NCBI GenBank assembly: GCA_947458405.1
Contig: CANGZW010000031.1
Span: 1 to 34,235 of the forward strand
Reading direction: 5' to 3'
Length of the DNA: 34,235 nucleotides
Origin: Leptospiraceae bacterium
GTDB lineage: Bacteria; Spirochaetota; Leptospiria; Leptospirales; Leptospiraceae
Position numbers and translations under genes: made by a program. The notes under the pieces are model-generated. The model was not told where the DNA came from. It did not search any database and worked only from the letters and a program-made list of their open reading frames with translations. Below are positions 1 through 7,989 of the stretch, in pieces; position 1 is the first letter of the stretch, and each line of letters starts with the position of its first letter.

Positions 1-2
1 AT

Positions 3-1103
3 AAAGGAAAATTAAATCTTACATTAGAACTAGAAGAGACTTCTAAATTAAATGATTGGTTTTATGGAGAAGGAAAGCTAGAAATTGAAAATTTTGAACT
101 TCATAAAAATGAAAATAGATTAGATCTAGTGATAAGCTCAGCTAATTTTGAGTTTGATAATAAAAATAATTTAAAAAGTAAAATTGAAGGTAAGATTTTT
201 GATTCACCATTTAGTATTAAAAATAATTCAATAATTAATATAGCTAAGGTTAATAATAGTAAAATTAATTATCAATTTTCAGTAAATGGTATTATTGATG
301 TTCTTGTTGATAACATATATATCAATGACTTTGTATCAATTTATGAGTCTATAAAAGTAAGAATTCAGGAAGATATAAAAGAACGTCAGGAAAAGATGTT
401 ACCTGAGTCCTATGTAATAGAATCAAATTTTTATAAAACTTTTCTAGAAAAGCTAACATTATTACTTCAAATAAAAATAAATAAACTTTCTAAATCTAAA
501 GATGCAGATTCAATTGGAAAAGTTCAATTAGATTTAAAATTTAATAAAGCAAATTTGGATATTGATATATATGATATTTTAGATAATGTAAAAGGAAAAA
601 AACTAATATTTCTTAAAGCAATATTTGATAGAAAAAATCCATATTATGACTTAAAAGTGAAAGTGGAAAACTTAAACTGGAGTGATAAGATATATAACTT
701 ATGTAGCTCAAATTTCTTTTCTAAAAATTTTGATATTAATATATCATTTGTTGCTTTGGGAAATAATTTTTCAGATATAATTATCAATAAAAATTTTAAT
801 ATTGAATTTTTATTTCGAAATGTTAACATCGTTCAACTTGAAAAGATTGATAATTTAGATTTATCTGATATATTTGGAAAAGAAAAATTATATGATATAA
901 AAGGAAATTTAAGTGGCTATGGTCAGGAAAATAATTTTAGAAATTTAGAAATTTATAATTCTGATTTTAATTTTAAAGGTTATTCATCTTCTAACTTTTC
1001 AAAAGGTTCGGGATATCAATTTAGTTTATATGGAAATTATAATAATAAAAATTTAACTTATAATATATTTGAGGTAGGAAATAGATGTTATTTAAAAAAA
1101 TAA
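3..1103 (+). CDS. AsmA/TamB-like envelope protein, C-terminal part (5' end outside window)
   Basis: The reading frame is open from the first bases with no stop, so the true start lies upstream; the GTG at 129 is probably internal. About 366 residues are visible. They are rich in Asn, Ile, Lys and Phe and alternate polar and apolar residues in short beta-like stretches, such as repeated I-D-I and L-D-L patterns. No catalytic motif is visible. Large, low-complexity, beta-rich proteins of this kind in diderms are often AsmA/TamB-type proteins that sit in the inner membrane and span the periplasm, but I recognise no diagnostic motif, so this is inference. The last codons overlap the start of the next lipoprotein gene by 19 bp, which suggests coupled translation. 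Confidence 0.5.
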   Translation, partial: KGKLNLTLELEETSKLNDWFYGEGKLEIENFELHKNENRLDLVISSANFEFDNKNNLKSKIEGKIFDSPFSIKNNSIINIAKVNNSKINYQFSVNGIIDVLVDNIYINDFVSIYESIKVRIQEDIKERQEKMLPESYVIESNFYKTFLEKLTLLLQIKINKLSKSKDADSIGKVQLDLKFNKANLDIDIYDILDNVKGKKLIFLKAIFDRKNPYYDLKVKVENLNWSDKIYNLCSSNFFSKNFDINISFVALGNNFSDIIINKNFNIEFLFRNVNIVQLEKIDNLDLSDIFGKEKLYDIKGNLSGYGQENNFRNLEIYNSDFNFKGYSSSNFSKGSGYQFSLYGNYNNKNLTYNIFEVGNRCYLKK

Positions 1104-1477
1104 TAATTTTTATAATATTAGGAGTTACTTTAGTTTATTCCTGTAAAAAAAAAGAAAAGGCTCCGGATAATTTTCTTAAAAAGTACGACACAAAAGAAAT
1201 TATAGGATTTTGGAAAGTAATCCCTTCTGAAAAAGAAACATATGTGCTATTTGAAGAAGATGGAAATGCAAAACTTTTTTTAGATAATATCCCAAGACAA
1301 ATTTTTTTATACTCTGATGCAAATGGGTTAAGATTTTTTTATAATGATAATGAAGAAACGCCTTTTGCCTATTTTTTGTTTACAGAAAAAAAAGAAAATA
1401 TTTGGACAGGACTATTTGAAAACCATTTAATTAGAATAGAAAAAATACTTACAAAGAAGAAATCAGTTTTAGAATAG
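1085..1477 (+). CDS. Small putative lipoprotein
   Basis: A 130-residue protein with a short basic start, a hydrophobic stretch at residues 6-19 and a lipobox-like LVYSC with Cys20. This fits a lipoprotein signal with the relaxed spirochaetal lipobox. The mature part begins with a Lys-rich linker. It contains a WKVIPSEKETYVLFEEDGNAKLF-like segment typical of small beta-barrel, lipocalin-like domains that compare a value with a threshold; I do not recognise a named family. The start overlaps the end of the AsmA-like gene. The 3' end overlaps the convergent lpxB gene by 29 bp, with no terminator between them. Confidence 0.7.
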   Translation: MLFKKIIIFIILGVTLVYSCKKKEKAPDNFLKKYDTKEIIGFWKVIPSEKETYVLFEEDGNAKLFLDNIPRQIFLYSDANGLRFFYNDNEETPFAYFLFTEKKENIWTGLFENHLIRIEKILTKKKSVLE

Positions 1478-2606
1478 CCATAGCTGATTTTTTAGAGGCA
1501 TCTCCAGTACCTAAGCCTTCTTTTACTAAACTTATATTATTAATCATTTCTTCTCTATATTTATCTTCTTTTAATATTTTATTAGTTTCGATAAAAATAT
1601 TATTTGGATTACATTCTGATTGTAAAAACTCTTTGCATATAAATTTTTCAGATAATATATTTACTAATCCAACATATGGTATTTGTAAAAGTCTTTTTCC
1701 TATAAAATGAGTTATAAAACTATTAATATATAGGATTATCATAGGTTTTTTAAAGTAGGCTACTTCTAATGTTGCAGTTCCTGATGCTAGTATAACTAAA
1801 TCTGCTTTTTCAATACTTCTTGCAGAATTATGAAATTGATATTGAATTTTCAAGTCATATTTTTCTGTATATTTTTTTATATTATTTTGAATGTATGAAT
1901 CTTCTTTATCATTTATATTGGGAATTATAAATTCTACATTTTTATACTCTTTAGAAATCAATACTGCTGTATCTAGCATCTTTTCTAAGAGTCTGGTTAT
2001 TTCCCCAGTTCTTGATCCCGGCATCAATGTAATAACTACAGAATCTTTTTCCGTAATGATTTCTTTGCCATTATCAAAATTTGTTTTCATTTTGCCCATT
2101 AATTGATGACCGACTACAACATTATCGATATTGTATTTGTCATAAATTTTTTTCTCAAATGGAAAAAGTAAAAGTATTAAATCTATATATTGTTTGATTT
2201 TAAAGATTCTATTAAATTTCCATGCCCAAATTTGAGGTGATACATAAAATATTATTTTTATATCTTTAATATCTTTCTTTAGCATTTTTGATAATTCTAA
2301 ATTAAAACCGGGATAATCAATTAAGATTGCTATTTTAACATTTTTTAATTTACATTCTTTTACTATATTTATCGCAATTTTTTTTAATGATCTATATTTT
2401 AATAGAGCTCCACTAAACCCCATTACATTTAACTCTTCAATATTTGATAATGAATGGAAACCTTGAGCAATCATATCGTTACCACCAATACCAAAATAAT
2501 TACAATTCAAATTATTATTTCTTAATTCAAAAAGGAGTTCACCACCTAGAGAATCACCGGAATGCTCTCCAGCAATCATTAAAATATTAGATTCATTGTT
2601 TATCAT
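1449..2606 (-). CDS. lpxB: Lipid-A-disaccharide synthase LpxB
   Basis: This 385-residue glycosyltransferase (GT19 family) joins UDP-2,3-diacylglucosamine and lipid X to make the lipid A disaccharide on the inner face of the inner membrane. The N-terminal motif AGEHSGDSLGG (residues 12-22) is the LpxB signature. Further family features are FGIGGNDM, the YVSPQIWAWKFNR segment, LMPGSRTGEI and the C-terminal LASGTATLEVA. The length is normal (E. coli about 382). Its ATG overlaps the lpxI stop by 4 bp (ATGA), so translation is coupled. Being next to lpxI, the enzyme that makes its lipid X substrate, confirms the role. Confidence 0.96.
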   Translation of the reverse strand: MINNESNILMIAGEHSGDSLGGELLFELRNNNLNCNYFGIGGNDMIAQGFHSLSNIEELNVMGFSGALLKYRSLKKIAINIVKECKLKNVKIAILIDYPGFNLELSKMLKKDIKDIKIIFYVSPQIWAWKFNRIFKIKQYIDLILLLFPFEKKIYDKYNIDNVVVGHQLMGKMKTNFDNGKEIITEKDSVVITLMPGSRTGEITRLLEKMLDTAVLISKEYKNVEFIIPNINDKEDSYIQNNIKKYTEKYDLKIQYQFHNSARSIEKADLVILASGTATLEVAYFKKPMIILYINSFITHFIGKRLLQIPYVGLVNILSEKFICKEFLQSECNPNNIFIETNKILKEDKYREEMINNISLVKEGLGTGDASKKSAMAILKLISSL

Positions 2607-3451
2607 AAAGTTATGTGCTTCTTATTTATTTCTTCCATATTTAGATTTTCTTCATAACTAAAAAAGTTTATTTTTAATTTATTGGCTTCTTCAATAAATT
2701 CTTTTGGATTTATGACAATTGTTTCTCCAGAACGAATTGCTAGTGTTTTATAATTATACTCAGTTAATTTTTGTAAGGTTTGACTTCCTACAACTGGTAA
2801 ATCAAATCTATCATCCTGACCTGGCTTTGAGCTTTTACATAAACAAGCTCCTTTCCCTCGGGATAAAATTCCACCCCTTTTAATTGTCTCATCAGTTCCT
2901 TCAATTGCTTCCAAGGCTAAGGTCATCTTATTGAGTACTACAACCGATTGTCCTACATCTAATCTCGCTAATTCTCGAGCAAGATCCATCCCATAAGTGA
3001 TATCTTCAATAGAATCCTTATCCATCTTTTTTTTAGTATAACGTCCAGGTTTTAAAATTAAATTGGATAAGAAAAATTTTTGAGAAAGTATTTCAATATT
3101 ATTTTTTGAAAATTCTTCTGCTGCAATTTCAAAGAATGTATAATCATTTTTATTTAGCATCTTAGCCATTAAAATAATTGATTTCAAATCAAATTTATAT
3201 GATTTTAATATTATATCTTTATTTACTTTTCCAAGTAATATTAAGCGATTAATATTATTTTTTTTACATGTTTTAATTACTTGGCCTATTTGAGTGATAT
3301 TAATTTGTATTACACGATCTGCATATTCTCCAGACCGAAATTCTGACTCATTTATCGCCAGAAAAAGAGGATCTTCTCCTTTTTGAATTGCCTCCTGCAT
3401 TGCAAGATGTGGGAGCTCTCCCCCCCCTGCAATAATTCCTATCCTTGACAA
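2603..3451 (-). CDS. lpxI: UDP-2,3-diacylglucosamine pyrophosphatase LpxI
   Basis: LpxI hydrolyses UDP-2,3-diacylglucosamine to lipid X and UMP; it replaces LpxH in many non-gammaproteobacterial diderms. The protein (282 residues) begins with the family motif IGIIAGGGELPHLA. It carries the C-terminal signature KSSKPGQDDRFDLPVVGSQT, where the Asp-Arg-x-Asp-Leu-Pro block is expected at the active site. The start is a TTG at 3451-3449, directly after the fmdB stop. A GGGAAG about 9 bases upstream inside the fmdB end can serve as ribosome-binding site. It lies second in an fmdB-lpxI-lpxB operon. Confidence 0.94.
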   Translation of the reverse strand: MSRIGIIAGGGELPHLAMQEAIQKGEDPLFLAINESEFRSGEYADRVIQINITQIGQVIKTCKKNNINRLILLGKVNKDIILKSYKFDLKSIILMAKMLNKNDYTFFEIAAEEFSKNNIEILSQKFFLSNLILKPGRYTKKKMDKDSIEDITYGMDLARELARLDVGQSVVVLNKMTLALEAIEGTDETIKRGGILSRGKGACLCKSSKPGQDDRFDLPVVGSQTLQKLTEYNYKTLAIRSGETIVINPKEFIEEANKLKINFFSYEENLNMEEINKKHITL

Positions 3452-3730
3452 TTATGAAGAGCTTCCCTGGTTTGATGGGGGAGTAGTTGGAGTTGGGGCA
3501 GGAGTAGTGGTTGGTGCCGCTGGAGTGTTTTCGGAGGAGCTGGATGATTTTTTGTAATCATTTACATAGAAACCACTTCCTTTGAAAATAATCCCACCTC
3601 CATTCGATATCATTCTAGAAACTTTCCCTTTTTTTTCACATAAACACTCTGCTAAGGGCTCATCTTTCATGGATTGAAAATGCTCAAAAACTTTATCACA
3701 ATCCAGACATTTATAATCATAAGTAGGCAT
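3452..3730 (-). CDS. FmdB-family zinc-ribbon protein
   Basis: A 92-residue protein starting MPTYDYKCLDC, the classic FmdB/CxxC zinc-ribbon opening. Cys8 and Cys11 form the first knuckle. The second pair is Cys29 and Cys31, spaced CxC rather than the usual CxxC. The conserved GGGIIFKGSGFYVNDYK segment follows, then a 33-residue tail of Ser, Thr, Pro and Ala that is probably disordered. The role of this family is poorly known (a putative regulatory protein). A good ribosome-binding site (GGAGATTT) precedes the ATG. It is the first gene of the lpxI-lpxB operon, and its stop abuts the lpxI start. Confidence 0.88.
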   Translation of the reverse strand: MPTYDYKCLDCDKVFEHFQSMKDEPLAECLCEKKGKVSRMISNGGGIIFKGSGFYVNDYKKSSSSSENTPAAPTTTPAPTPTTPPSNQGSSS

Positions 3731-3835
3731 TTTAAATCTCCAAAAATATATTCAAATACTAATCTTTTAAAAAGTGAGAATCATTCAAGGAGAAATTCAC
3801 TGGACATTTATGGAGAGACCTTCACTCCTTTCAAT

Positions 3836-4636
3836 ATGCATCAAATATTAAGTAGTTTTTCCAATGAAAAAGTGAAGTATGTTTCCTCCTTAAAAGAGAA
3901 AAAAAATAGGGATAAAAACAATCAATTTTATTTGGAAGGTTATCGAGAGATCAAGAAGGCGATTCTATCCCAAAAGATTAAATTTCACTCCTTATTCATA
4001 TCATATGATTGTTTCTTGGGAACCAATGAAGATAGTTTAATTGCAGAACTAGAAAATAACAATGTTCCAATATTCGAAATTCCTCGCAAAATTTTTGAAA
4101 AAATATCTTACAGGGATAGACCAGATGGACTCATTGCAATTTGTGAAGTACCTGATTATGAATTTAAAGGGGATAGACTTTCAGGAAATTTTTTTGCAGT
4201 CATAGAAGGAGTCGAAAAACCCGGCAATTTAGGAACAATTCTCAGAACAGCTGAAGGAGCGGGCCTAGATGGAATTTTTATTTCAGACTCCAGGTTAGAT
4301 CTTTTTAATCCAAATGTAATTCGCTCCAGCACAGGAACATTATTTACTTTACCAATATATGTTATATCTATTGAAAATATTTTTAAAATTTTTAAGCAGA
4401 ATAAGATAAAATCCTTAGCTGTAACACCAGAGTCAAAAAATATATATCATAAAGAAAATTTAAACGATCCTATTGCATTTATTTTTGGAAGTGAACAGTA
4501 TGGATTAACTAAATATTCAAAGGATAATTCAGATAATTCAATCTCTATCCCAATGAAAGGGGAAGCAGATTCTTTAAATTTAGCAATGTCCGCAGGAATT
4601 ATTTTTTATGAGACATTAAGACAGAGAAGTATATAA
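3836..4636 (+). CDS. SpoU/TrmH-family RNA 2'-O-ribose methyltransferase
   Basis: A SPOUT-fold enzyme that methylates a 2'-hydroxyl of rRNA or tRNA using SAM. I start it at the ATG at 3836 (266 residues). The frame is open further upstream, but that part would run antisense into fmdB and does not resemble the family. The N-terminal part (about 10-45, KVKYVSSLKEKKNRDKNNQF) matches the SpoU substrate-binding domain. The three SpoU motifs are clear: KPGNLGTILRTAEGAG (128-143, Asn131 and Arg137), IFGSEQYGL (216-224) and IPMKGEADSLNLAMS (238-252). The target nucleotide cannot be told from sequence. No strong ribosome-binding site is visible. It shares a 105-bp divergent upstream region with fmdB and is followed 1 bp later by a glycosyltransferase. 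Confidence 0.9.
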   Translation: MHQILSSFSNEKVKYVSSLKEKKNRDKNNQFYLEGYREIKKAILSQKIKFHSLFISYDCFLGTNEDSLIAELENNNVPIFEIPRKIFEKISYRDRPDGLIAICEVPDYEFKGDRLSGNFFAVIEGVEKPGNLGTILRTAEGAGLDGIFISDSRLDLFNPNVIRSSTGTLFTLPIYVISIENIFKIFKQNKIKSLAVTPESKNIYHKENLNDPIAFIFGSEQYGLTKYSKDNSDNSISIPMKGEADSLNLAMSAGIIFYETLRQRSI

Positions 4637-4637
4637 T

Positions 4638-5690
4638 ATGAAAATATTTTATTTTGTAAGTGGTCATGGGTTTGGTCATATAAGTAGGTCTTTTGAGATT
4701 ATCAAAGAAATACTAAAAAATGACATACAGATTTTTTTATTTACAAGCAGACTAGATTTTTTAAAAAATTTTACTCATCCAAATTTATTTTTATATTCAG
4801 CAATTACAGACATTGGTATGATTCAAAACTCTTCTATAGATATGGATTTATCTGCAACGAAGACCGCAATATTAAATTTTGAATTAAATCAAACTATACT
4901 TATCGAATACTTATCTTCAATAATTGAATTACACAATCCTAATTATATTGTATCTGATATATCATCTTTTCCATTTCTTCTAGCTAAAAGATATAATATA
5001 CCATCCATATTTATAGGTAATTTTACTTGGGATTTTATTTATAAAAATTATTCTAAAATAGAGCCTTTTTTTGAAGAATACTCCGAAAAATTATCAGAAG
5101 AATATGGACTATGTGATAGGGGATATGTGCTTCCCTTTAATTGTCCGATAACTTCAGTTCCTAATTTAAAAAAAATAGGCTTGGTGGGAAGAAAACCAAC
5201 TCATACCAGAGAAAGTGCGAGAAAACTATTAAATTTTAAAGATAATTATCATTATTTATTATTATCTTTTGGAGCTTATGGCCTGGATTCAAATAAGTTC
5301 AATTTCAAAAATTTAGATGACAATATTTTTTTAGTAGTATCCGGACTAGATAATTTCAATGGAAAAAATGTAGTACATTTTAATGATATTTATTATCCCG
5401 ATTTACTAATAGCTTGTGATGCAGTTTTAACAAAGCCGGGATATGGAATATTATCAGAAGCCTATAATACAAACTGTCCCATCATTTATACAGATAGGGG
5501 CGATTTTATTGAGTATAAATATCTTTTAGAAGCTATGACTGAATACCATAATTCTGTATATATTTCCCAAGAAGAGTTATTTGAACTAAAATTAGGTGAA
5601 AAATTGAATTTCATAGAAAAAAACAGTTACAAATCAAAGATAATACTTGAAAACGGAATTCAAGAAATAATAAAAACTTTTTTAATTTAA
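4638..5690 (+). CDS. Glycosyltransferase, GT-B fold (family 28/MGT-like)
   Basis: A 350-residue protein starting MKIFYFVSGHGFGHISRS. This glycine- and histidine-rich loop is typical of the GT-B N-terminal domain in MurG/UGT-like enzymes and of the N-terminal half of plant-type L-arabinokinases. The C-terminal part has DAVLTKPGYGILSEAYNTNCP followed by YTDRGDFIEYKYL, the expected sugar-nucleotide binding loop. Donor and acceptor are not predictable. The start lies 1 bp after the methyltransferase stop, so the two genes are probably cotranscribed although functionally unrelated. No signal peptide; likely cytoplasmic. Confidence 0.8.
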   Translation: MKIFYFVSGHGFGHISRSFEIIKEILKNDIQIFLFTSRLDFLKNFTHPNLFLYSAITDIGMIQNSSIDMDLSATKTAILNFELNQTILIEYLSSIIELHNPNYIVSDISSFPFLLAKRYNIPSIFIGNFTWDFIYKNYSKIEPFFEEYSEKLSEEYGLCDRGYVLPFNCPITSVPNLKKIGLVGRKPTHTRESARKLLNFKDNYHYLLLSFGAYGLDSNKFNFKNLDDNIFLVVSGLDNFNGKNVVHFNDIYYPDLLIACDAVLTKPGYGILSEAYNTNCPIIYTDRGDFIEYKYLLEAMTEYHNSVYISQEELFELKLGEKLNFIEKNSYKSKIILENGIQEIIKTFLI

Positions 5691-5785
5691 TACAATAATT
5701 CTCTTTTCATAAAATGACTGGAGAAATACCATGTCATTAAATTCCAAAAGTCATATAGACTGCACATTAAACTGGAGAATAACGT

Positions 5786-6013
5786 ATGTTAAAAAAATTA
5801 GGAATATCTATCCTATTACTCGCTTTCCTTACTATGGGAAATGTTTTTGCTCAGGAAGAAGAAGTAGACAACGAACCTGCTGAAGAAATCAACGACTCTG
5901 ACAAAAAAGATTCTAAAGACGCCAAAAAAGATAAAAAAGGCGGAGAGAAAAAAGGTAAAAAATCAGGAAAGAGCAAAAAAGGTGGAAAAAAAGGAAAGAA
6001 AAAGAAAGACTAA
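5786..6013 (+). CDS. Small secreted protein with acidic head and Lys/Gly-rich tail
   Basis: A 75-residue protein with a clear signal peptide: MLKK, a hydrophobic core at residues 5-19, and likely cleavage after NVFA (residue 22). The mature part has an acidic first half (Glu/Asp-rich, about 23-40) and a tail of Lys, Gly and Ser with runs such as KKGGEKKGKKSGKSKKGGKKG. A good ribosome-binding site (CTGGAGAA) lies about 7 bases before the ATG. A strong intrinsic terminator follows at once, so this is a single-gene transcript. I do not recognise the family. The charge pattern could suit binding to anionic polymers (lipopolysaccharide, nucleic acid, peptidoglycan), but this is speculation. Confidence 0.82.
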   Translation: MLKKLGISILLLAFLTMGNVFAQEEEVDNEPAEEINDSDKKDSKDAKKDKKGGEKKGKKSGKSKKGGKKGKKKKD

Positions 6014-6021
6014 TCTTTCCG

Positions 6022-6053
6022 AAATAGGGAGCATTCGTTCCCTATTTTTTTTT
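6022..6053 (+). terminator. Rho-independent terminator after the Lys-rich secreted protein
   Basis: The left arm AATAGGGAGC (6023-6032) pairs with GTTCCCTATT (6037-6046) around the loop ATTC, giving 10 pairs including one G-U. A run of T to 6053 follows. It sits 9 bases after the stop. Confidence 0.93.
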
Positions 6054-6342
6054 AATCTCATACTTCCCATAATGTATATTATGTCTCATTAATGTTATGT
6101 TACATTAGGATTTATAAAGAATATAAGAGATTTTAGGGAAGAAAATGGGTTTCGAATCTTTACTAAATCATATTAAATTTAAGAAGTAATAGCAACTTTT
6201 GGTTTGTTTATTTTAATAGAGATACGTAAAATTATTTGAATCAAATCCAGTGCCCATTTTTCTTTTATACCGAAACATGGATTTACATCAGAGTCTTTTT
6301 TCTAAAAGCCACCTACAATCATCTTGTAGATGGCACACATGG
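6054..6342. other. AT-rich gap without a convincing gene
   Basis: This gap holds no ORF of normal coding character. I see two small adjacent inverted repeats (CATAAT-GTAT-ATTATG around 6072-6087 and TAATG-CATTA around 6096-6113). There is also a 14-codon frame at 6145-6189 (MGFESLLNHIKFKK) behind AGGGAAGAAA, which may be chance. The right end holds the terminator of the minus-strand Cys-rich gene. Confidence 0.6.
6304..6334 (-). terminator. Rho-independent terminator of the Cys-rich protein gene
   Basis: GCCACCTACAA (6308-6318) pairs with TTGTAGATGGC (6324-6334) around a 5-base loop, 11 positions with one C-A mismatch. Read on the minus strand, the hairpin is followed by TTTTAGAAAAAAG, so it ends transcription of the minus-strand gene whose stop is at 6343. 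Confidence 0.75.
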
Positions 6343-6618
6343 TTATTTTTTAGATAGAGTATCCAATAGGATATTTCCTTGTTTATAGTTATTACAGTAA
6401 CAACCAGGTACGAAACCTCCAGTACAAACTGAAACCTCCGCACAGCATTGACCCCCTCCCGATACCCTGCAACAACAGGTCACTCGTTTTTCAAAAGTTT
6501 GGGTTAGTTTGTTACTATCACATTGATTATTCTGATTGAACTTGAAATCAATAGATAAGGGAGCGGAGTATAAAAATCCAGAAAGAAACAATAAGTAGAT
6601 ACTTAATAATATTTTCAT
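6343..6618 (-). CDS. Small secreted cysteine-rich protein, unknown function
   Basis: I start this at the ATG at 6618 (91 residues). A GAGG ribosome-binding site lies 8-10 bases upstream, and the start gives a clean signal peptide, MKILLSIYLLFLSGFLYSA, with cleavage near Ala19. An in-frame start at 6666 would add 16 residues before the signal peptide and is less likely. The mature protein of about 72 residues carries nine cysteines in the order C, CCC, CC, C, C, C, with the segment VSGGGQCCAEVSVC in the middle. Such spacing suits disulphide knots or metal binding. I recognise no family. The gene stands alone, with non-coding DNA on both sides and its own terminator. Confidence 0.78.
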   Translation of the reverse strand: MKILLSIYLLFLSGFLYSAPLSIDFKFNQNNQCDSNKLTQTFEKRVTCCCRVSGGGQCCAEVSVCTGGFVPGCYCNNYKQGNILLDTLSKK

Positions 6619-7122
6619 TGGCTTTTGCCTCATTCTAAAAATGAATAAAAGGTTAATATTAGTCAAATTATTTTTTAAAAATTATTTTTTTGTCATAAAA
6701 TTTACAAAATTTTCCCTCACATTGGTAAATTATATAATTTAACTTTAATTATAAGTTTATAACTCAATATGATTATTTTTTATTGGTATAAATTTAAAAA
6801 AATTATCAATATATCATATATATTCTAATTTAACCCTTTTATTATCCTTTTTCTCTTTTTCCAATATGATTTCGGTTTCTATGCATCATACTTAAGGTAA
6901 GAATCTTTTCTATTTAACTAATCTCGAAAAATAAAAAAACACTAAATTACTGACTAAATAGAGAGTCTGTGAAATAGTATTTTATTTAATGTATTTTCCT
7001 ATTGAATATTCAGCCAAATAAACCAAAATATCCAATTATTAATTTTTTTATAAATATTCTTCTGTTAAAAGTTAGACTAAAAAAACAGCACTTTTCTTAT
7101 AGAAAATGACGAATTTATTAGT
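6619..7122. other. Long AT-rich intergenic region between two divergent secreted-protein genes
   Basis: About 500 bases with no ORF that looks coding on either strand. It must carry the promoters of the minus-strand Cys-rich gene and the plus-strand gene at 7123. On the minus strand a TTGACT lies about 50 bases upstream of the Cys-rich start and could be a -35 element, but no well-spaced -10 matches. No tRNA-like or clear RNA structure was seen. A small RNA cannot be excluded. Confidence 0.5.
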
Positions 7123-7989
7123 ATGGGTAAGAAGTTTTCTTTTATAATTTTTATAGTTGTTTCCTCTGTTTATGCCATTGATTTTATTTCACAAGATTTT
7201 TTTGGAGCCAAGATAAACTGGAATGAAATGAATGTTTCCTTTCAGGTAACAGAAAAATTACCGAGGGTAATTATAGATACCAAGGATTTAGAATATGGAA
7301 AGCCAGGAACAGCTTTTAATATTTCAGAAGCTAGAAACAAAGCCCAACTCAAAGCCCGCGAAAAGATCAATTTACAATTGGTGAGATCCATTGAAACTAT
7401 CCGTGTTGATGATGATTATACGATAATTCAAAAAATTCAAAATGATCCAATTTTCCGTGAAAAAGTAAATGAATTTTTTCAACTAGAAAAATCAGAACTA
7501 AAAGTAAATTATAATAAAGATAGAGTCACCGTAGAAAGTGTCTTACCTTTAAAGGGAAGATATGGTCTGATTAATTTTATAGATTTAGAATTTGGAACAG
7601 AAAAATTTCCGGAATTAATTGCCGATGAAATTGTTAGACCATCAAACTTTACAGGTCTAGTTCTCGATGCCCGACATTTAGACGCAGAACCATCCCTATT
7701 CCCTCGTATCACAACAGAAAAAGGAATTGATATTTATTCCTATCATTTAGTAAACAAAAATAGTGTTATAGATAATGGAATGGTTCTATACCAGTCAAAT
7801 CCAGATGAGGCAATAAATGATAAACGTGTGGGTAAAAATCCTCTTTATATTCTGGCACTAACCACAGTTGGAAAAAACAAGACAGGATATTCTATAACCT
7901 CAGAAGATGCTAAGAGTCTTTTGGTTTCAAAAGAAACTAAAAGTGCCCTTAGAAAATGTGCAGTAATTATTTTGCTACAGAATAAATAG
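7123..7989 (+). CDS. Exported LPP20/FlgT-like protein of unknown function
   Basis: A 288-residue protein with a signal peptide (MGKKFSFIIFIVVSSVYA, cleavage near residue 18). Residues about 60-85 (ISEARNKAQLKAREKINLQLVRSIE) match the helix of LPP20-type and FlgT N-terminal domains, where repeated Ala-Arg-x-Lys-Ala marks a periplasmic helix packed on a sheet. The segment FTGLVLDARHLDAEPSLFPRI, then an IYSY, matches a conserved 'GLVxDARxLxxxPxLxPRI' block seen in spirochaetal and deltaproteobacterial exported proteins. Function is unknown; some relatives are linked to flagella or the outer membrane. No clear ribosome-binding site was seen. The 3' end overlaps the convergent TPR gene by 23 bp. 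Confidence 0.72.
   Translation: MGKKFSFIIFIVVSSVYAIDFISQDFFGAKINWNEMNVSFQVTEKLPRVIIDTKDLEYGKPGTAFNISEARNKAQLKAREKINLQLVRSIETIRVDDDYTIIQKIQNDPIFREKVNEFFQLEKSELKVNYNKDRVTVESVLPLKGRYGLINFIDLEFGTEKFPELIADEIVRPSNFTGLVLDARHLDAEPSLFPRITTEKGIDIYSYHLVNKNSVIDNGMVLYQSNPDEAINDKRVGKNPLYILALTTVGKNKTGYSITSEDAKSLLVSKETKSALRKCAVIILLQNK

Noticed and set aside
3674-3835. N-terminal extension of the SpoU methyltransferase frame
   Set aside because: It is antisense to the start of fmdB and does not resemble the SpoU substrate-binding domain, which begins at the ATG at 3836.
6145-6189. 14-codon frame MGFESLLNHIKFKK behind AGGGAAGAAA
   Set aside because: Too short to judge and no further support; kept only as a note in the gap entry.
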